A stretch of DNA of 32,058 nt. It comes from Candidatus Woykebacteria bacterium RBG_13_40_15. Lineage in GTDB: Bacteria; Patescibacteria; Microgenomatia; Woykebacterales; RBG-16-39-9b. The position numbers and the translations under genes are program-made. Below, piece by piece: positions 28,806 through 32,058 of the stretch. Positions within the stretch are counted from its first letter, which is position 1, and the number at the start of each line of letters is the position of its first letter. The stretch lies in the NCBI GenBank assembly GCA_001816655.1, contig MHCP01000019.1, forward strand, positions 1-32,058, read 5' to 3'. Below the pieces are notes generated by a model, which was given only the letters and a program-made list of their open reading frames with translations, searched no databases and was not told where the DNA came from.

Positions 28806-30055
28806 AAATTGGGGTTTTTACCGACACTTATTACCCAGATATTAGTGGGGTTACAGTTTCAATAGAAAACTTTGTTTCCATGTTTCGTAAAAAAGGTAAT
28901 AAAGTCTATATCTTCGCACCCAAAGTTAAAGGTTACAAAGACAAGGATACAGATGTATATAGGGTTACCTCACTAAAACTTATTTCTTCAGAGCCCGAAG
29001 TTAGATTGCCTTTGTTACTCCCTTACAAAACTTTGCAGAAAATGTTTAGTTTGGATCTGGATCTTATTCACGCGCATGGTAATGGACCATTTTCTCTACT
29101 TGGATACCAGATGGCCAGGATAAAAAATATTCCCTATATTTTAACTTTCCATACTATTCACACAAAATACACCCACTATTTTTTCGATGGTAAAATTATC
29201 AGCCCAAAGATGGTTGCGGGGGGACTTCGGGTCTTTGCAAATCTTTGTGACGGAGTGGTAGTCCCATCGGAAAAAATGAAGGAAGAATTAACTAGCTATG
29301 GTTTTAGGGGGCAGGTTAAAGTCATTCCAAGCTTTATCAATCTCAAAAAATTTGAAAGTTTAGAAAAAGGCTATCTGCACAAAAAGCTAAATATACCAGA
29401 AGGCTCCCCAATACTTATTTCAGTTGGCCGTCTCGGTAAAGAAAAAAACTTTAACTTTCTAATCAAAGCGTTTAAAAAAGTAACCAAGATTAATAGTAAT
29501 GCCTATTTAGTAATAGTTGGCCAAGGACCGGAGAAAAATAATTTAAAAAAACTTACTAAAAGTTTGGGTATTGAAAAAAGAGTCCATCTTACTGGTAAGT
29601 TAGCCATAAAAACCATGCCGCTAGCTTACGTTGATGCTGACATCTTTGTCTTTGCTTCGGACACTGAAACCCAAGGGATTTGTGTCCTTGAGGCAGCCGC
29701 TTCTGGGCTGCCACTAGTTGTAGTTGAAGATCCTGCGTTCAAGAATGCGGTTATAGATGGGGTAAATGGTTTTGCTACTCTTTTGGATGAAAAAATTTTT
29801 GCTCAGAAAATAGCTCTTCTTCTTAGAGACATCTCTTTGCGAAACAAACTTGGGGAGAATTCTAAAAAAATCGCCAATGAAAACTTCAAGCCTGAAAAAC
29901 TAGCTTTAGAGATGCTCTCTTTTTACAAAGAAATAATTAAAAAGCATAAAACAAAGAAAAGAATCTTAAGAAGAATTATCAATAAAGCTTCATTTATTAA
30001 CTTCTTAAAGATTGCAGAAAGGGTAAATAAGTTACTGGGATCTACTAGATGGTAA
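28802..30055 (+). CDS. GT4 family glycosyltransferase, glycolipid type
   Basis: A 417-residue GT-B fold retaining glycosyltransferase. N-terminal block MKIGVFTDTYYPDISGVTVSIENF and IHAHGNGPFSLLGYQMAR, followed by C-terminal ISVGRLGKEKNFNFLIKAF and the donor-binding EX7E motif in DTETQGICVLEAAASGLP. The overall pattern is like monoglucosyl-diacylglycerol or phosphatidylinositol mannosyltransferases, so a membrane lipid acceptor is likely. The C-terminus is very basic (KKHKTKKRILRRI), as expected for membrane association. Its last bases overlap the next gene start (ATGGTAA), making an operon with the SRPBCC and folD genes. Confidence 0.88.
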   Translation: MKIGVFTDTYYPDISGVTVSIENFVSMFRKKGNKVYIFAPKVKGYKDKDTDVYRVTSLKLISSEPEVRLPLLLPYKTLQKMFSLDLDLIHAHGNGPFSLLGYQMARIKNIPYILTFHTIHTKYTHYFFDGKIISPKMVAGGLRVFANLCDGVVVPSEKMKEELTSYGFRGQVKVIPSFINLKKFESLEKGYLHKKLNIPEGSPILISVGRLGKEKNFNFLIKAFKKVTKINSNAYLVIVGQGPEKNNLKKLTKSLGIEKRVHLTGKLAIKTMPLAYVDADIFVFASDTETQGICVLEAAASGLPLVVVEDPAFKNAVIDGVNGFATLLDEKIFAQKIALLLRDISLRNKLGENSKKIANENFKPEKLALEMLSFYKEIIKKHKTKKRILRRIINKASFINFLKIAERVNKLLGSTRW

Positions 30056-30489
30056 AAGTGGCTGTGGATGAAGAACTAAATATGGGAGCAGATCGTCTTT
30101 GGCATCTATTTATTGATATTTCCAATTACCCTAAATATGTTAAATATGTAAGGTCAGTAGAAATATCCGGGGCTCTCTCCGCTGGCAAAGAATGGCATGA
30201 TTTGACCACTATACTATGGATTCCGATGCGCATAAAACACAAAACGATAAGAATGATAAAAAATAAAAGCATTTCCTTTGAGGCACCCCTTCCTTTTGGC
30301 GGAAAAATGCTTCAATCTTTTGATGTTTGTGAAACTGGTATTGGTAGTCGTGTTTGGGGCGAGATACACTTCGATTTAGGGAATCCCATCGCGAATTTAC
30401 TGGTTGGCCCGATTTTAAAAGCAAGACTCAAAGACATGCTCATCTCGACGTTAGAAAAAGTTCGGAAGGAGAAAACAAATGACGGCTGA
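30049..30489 (+). CDS. SRPBCC / START-like lipid-binding fold protein
   Basis: A 146-residue protein with a helix-grip fold pattern: DRLWHLFIDISNYPKYVKYVRSVEI at the start, repeated strands, and a C-terminal helix (ILKARLKDMLISTLEKVRKE). The family binds hydrophobic ligands or acts as polyketide cyclase; this one has no obvious catalytic signature. It overlaps the GT4 gene by 7 nt and folD by 11 nt, so the three are translated together; a role in handling a lipid glycosyl acceptor is a guess. Confidence 0.8.
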   Translation: MVKVAVDEELNMGADRLWHLFIDISNYPKYVKYVRSVEISGALSAGKEWHDLTTILWIPMRIKHKTIRMIKNKSISFEAPLPFGGKMLQSFDVCETGIGSRVWGEIHFDLGNPIANLLVGPILKARLKDMLISTLEKVRKEKTNDG

Positions 30490-31291
30490 ATTATTGGATG
30501 GTAAAAAAGTTTCAGAGATTATTCTTGAAGGCCTGGCTAAAAAAATTGCCAAAATGCAAAAAAAACCAAACCTAACGGCTATTTTGGTTGGGGAAGATAC
30601 TGCTAGCGAAATTTATGTAGGGCAAAAAGAAAAAGTGGCCAATAAAATCGGTATAAACTTCAATCTAATAAAAAAACCAGGCAACACCTCTCAAATTGAA
30701 CTTGAGACTTTAATCGATAGCTTAAATAAAGACCCAAAGGTGCAAGGAATTATTGTCCAGAAACCCCTCCCAAGCAAGCTTGAATCGGATAAAATTGATC
30801 TTTTAATTGATCCCAAAAAGGATGTTGATGGGCTGAATCCCATTTCAGAATTTACTCCAGCAACGACAAGAGGAATAATAGAGCTTTTAAACTTCTATAA
30901 AATAAAAATTGAAGCTAAAAGAGTAGTTGTAATTGGGATAAGTAAACTCGTTGGGTTGCCTACAGCTCTAGAATTTCTAAATAAAAACGCCACGGTTAGC
31001 ATTTGCCACATAAAGACCCCTAAATTAGTGACTGAAACTAAGCAAGCGGATATTTTAGTAGTAGCAGCGGGACACTCAAATCTAATTTCCGCCAACATGG
31101 TGAAAAAGGGGGCTGTAGTAATTGATGTTGGAATAAATAGGATAGAAAAGAGGGGCAAGATAAAATTAGTTGGTGATGTTGATTTCCAGGCCGTTTCTAA
31201 AATAGCTAGTTTCGTTACCCCAGTCCCTGGAGGTGTTGGGCCAATGACTGTTGCTGGATTAATGCAAAACCTAATTGAAACCACCTCGTAG
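30479..31291 (+). CDS. folD: Bifunctional methylene-THF dehydrogenase / cyclohydrolase FolD
   Basis: One-carbon enzyme, 270 residues, interconverting 5,10-methylene-, methenyl- and 10-formyl-tetrahydrofolate with NADP. Catalytic Tyr46 and Lys50 lie in YVGQKEK; GIIVQKPLPSKL, KDVDGLNPIS and the C-terminal PVPGGVGPMTVAGLMQN blocks are all classic. The nucleotide-binding segment VVVIGISKLVGLPTA has the expected GxSxxVGxP form. The ATG overlaps the end of the upstream gene. Slightly shorter than the usual 280-290 residues but complete. Confidence 0.96.
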   Translation: MTAELLDGKKVSEIILEGLAKKIAKMQKKPNLTAILVGEDTASEIYVGQKEKVANKIGINFNLIKKPGNTSQIELETLIDSLNKDPKVQGIIVQKPLPSKLESDKIDLLIDPKKDVDGLNPISEFTPATTRGIIELLNFYKIKIEAKRVVVIGISKLVGLPTALEFLNKNATVSICHIKTPKLVTETKQADILVVAAGHSNLISANMVKKGAVVIDVGINRIEKRGKIKLVGDVDFQAVSKIASFVTPVPGGVGPMTVAGLMQNLIETTS

Positions 31292-31324
31292 TGCTTTTTC
31301 CCAATAGATCAATAAATTAACCGC

Positions 31325-31353
31325 TTGACTTTTGATATTTACGTAGTTAATAG
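31325..31353 (+). promoter_or_regulatory. Promoter for GC-rich RNA candidate
   Basis: TTGACT (31325-31330), 17-nt spacer, TAATAG (31348-31353). Predicted start near 31360. Confidence 0.55.
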
Positions 31354-31359
31354 TTAAAT

Positions 31360-31678
31360 TACAGAAAGAAACTTGGGAGATTTCAGACTCCGGAGGGTCC
31401 AAGTCAAGGTGCTACCCCATTGAGCCCCTCTACCGGCGGGGAAGAAGGGCCACCAGTGGTATTTGTACCTGGGAGACGCCAAGTCTTCCCTTGGACCTAG
31501 GAATGGCCTCAGGAGGAGATTTAGGATCCTAGGGAAAAGGGACTCCGACAAACTTCCTGAGGTCGAAAACAACGCGCCGCAAGACGTTAGAGATAGAAGG
31601 TCTGAGAGAGGGGTTGGGAAACTCAGATCTTATGGGAAGAGATTCAGGCCGCCGATAACCCTCTGGTCGGTGGCCTTC
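31360..31678 (+). ncRNA. GC-rich structured RNA candidate of unknown family
   Basis: A GC-rich block of about 300 bp between folD and clpB with no convincing open frame (only a 73-codon TTG-start frame at 31463). Long-range helices are visible: GGTCCAAG (31396-31403) with CTTGGACC (31490-31497), directly stacked on GGGAAGA (31439-31445) with TCTTCCC (31484-31490; one base shared), plus an end hairpin AGGCCGCCGA/TCGGTGGCCT (31646-31676) with a G-U pair. RNase P, tmRNA and SRP motifs are not found. Confidence 0.45.
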
Positions 31679-31685
31679 CGTTAGG

Positions 31686-32058
31686 TTAAGGAATTTCAAA
31701 CACAATCCTACTATTTTTGAGTTTTGCGATTACTTTGTCGCCAGCCTTTATTTGCCCCTCAACAATTTGCATTGCCAGCTCGTCTAGAATTTCGCTCCGG
31801 ATAGCTCGTTTTAGAGGGCGGGCACCCCAGACAGGATCAAAACCTTCAGAGGCGATTTTTTCTACAACACCTTTATCGACCTTTAACGTAATTTCCTTTT
31901 CCTTAAATCTCGCGATTACTTTATCCAATTGTAACTGCGTTATTTTAATAATTTCTTCTTTTCCAAGAGGATTAAAAATAACTATTTCATCAACCCTGTT
32001 CAAAAATTCCGGCCTAAAGGATTTTCTTACTAAACTCATCAACTCCTCCCGGTCAATA
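31686..32058 (-). CDS. clpB: Chaperone ATPase ClpB, C-terminal part
   Basis: The frame continues past the window edge, so only the last 123 codons are present. They cover the end of the second AAA+ module and its small domain: SFRPEFLNRVDEIVIFNPL includes the sensor-type arginine segment, and GFDPVWGARPLKRAIRSEILDELA is the sensor-2 GAR motif with the ClpB-type helix. ClpB disaggregates proteins together with DnaK. ClpC/ClpA-type paralogues share these blocks; the ILDELAMQIVEGQIKAGD end fits ClpB best. The in-frame residues upstream (IDREELMSLV) confirm that the ATG at 32039 is internal. Confidence 0.8.
   Translation of the reverse strand, partial: IDREELMSLVRKSFRPEFLNRVDEIVIFNPLGKEEIIKITQLQLDKVIARFKEKEITLKVDKGVVEKIASEGFDPVWGARPLKRAIRSEILDELAMQIVEGQIKAGDKVIAKLKNSRIVFEIP

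Noticed and set aside
31381..31440. tRNA-like pattern on the minus strand
   Set aside because: A D-arm-like GCTCAATGGGGTAGC is present, but anticodon and T arms do not pair; no full cloverleaf.
31463..31684. 73-codon TTG-start frame
   Set aside because: No Shine-Dalgarno, low-complexity basic residues, and overlap with conserved-looking RNA helices.

Overview
The window looks like chromosome from a Candidate Phyla Radiation (Patescibacteria) bacterium, probably near the Microgenomates; the lineage is inferred. The signs are compact AT-rich coding, a reduced Fe-S machinery, a DNA polymerase I without a proofreading domain, sortase-linked surface biology, and promoters sitting about 6-11 nt before start codons, which predicts leaderless mRNAs. 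TGA is used as a stop, so the code is standard.

Layout. 1-1639: 3' part of a large YfhO-like membrane protein. 1753-2392: two GC-rich unknown genes with strong Shine-Dalgarno sites. 2509-4211: VanY-type carboxypeptidase and a PAP2-family membrane enzyme. 4232-8351: sufC-sufB-sufS-sufU-ferredoxin, with no sufD, followed by a VIT/CCC1 iron transporter, a lone receiver protein, SufT and a CvpA-CAP fusion (to 10917). 10918-11470: a structured intergenic RNA candidate with a terminator, then on the minus strand a tRNA split in its anticodon loop by 151 nt that contain a second complete tRNA. 11599-16956: DUF6941-like protein, integrase, FtsB/DivIC-like protein, an unusual initiator tRNA, a Nudix protein, elongator tRNA-Met, cupin, tRNA-binding protein, pseudopilin-like protein and TrpRS. 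17023-18924: FtsH. 19013-19903: GC-rich XerC/D-like recombinase. 20057-22273: polA.

22388-24401 holds the most exciting locus: a miniature Cas12f (Cas14-type) CRISPR effector of 545 aa with an N-terminal and a C-terminal zinc finger, a putative tracrRNA transcribed from a promoter inside the 3' end of the effector gene, and a minimal repeat-spacer-repeat array. No cas1, cas2 or cas4 is present. The repeat 3' end closely resembles what I recall of the Un1Cas12f1 repeat.

24707-32058: GC-rich alpha/beta hydrolase; a remarkable minus-strand protein that joins a secreted beta-propeller, an Ig-like domain, an LPETG sorting motif and a sortase in one chain; MutM; a GT4 glycosyltransferase, SRPBCC protein and FolD in an overlapping operon; a GC-rich structured RNA candidate with its own promoter; and the C-terminus of ClpB.

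Two themes cut across the window. Short palindromic elements are inserted in frame in several housekeeping genes (sufU, polA twice, trpS and others), some with compensatory stem changes. A handful of GC-rich genes with classic Shine-Dalgarno sites sit among AT-rich genes that mostly lack them. All functional statements rest on reading the sequence and on recalled family knowledge; no database search was run.
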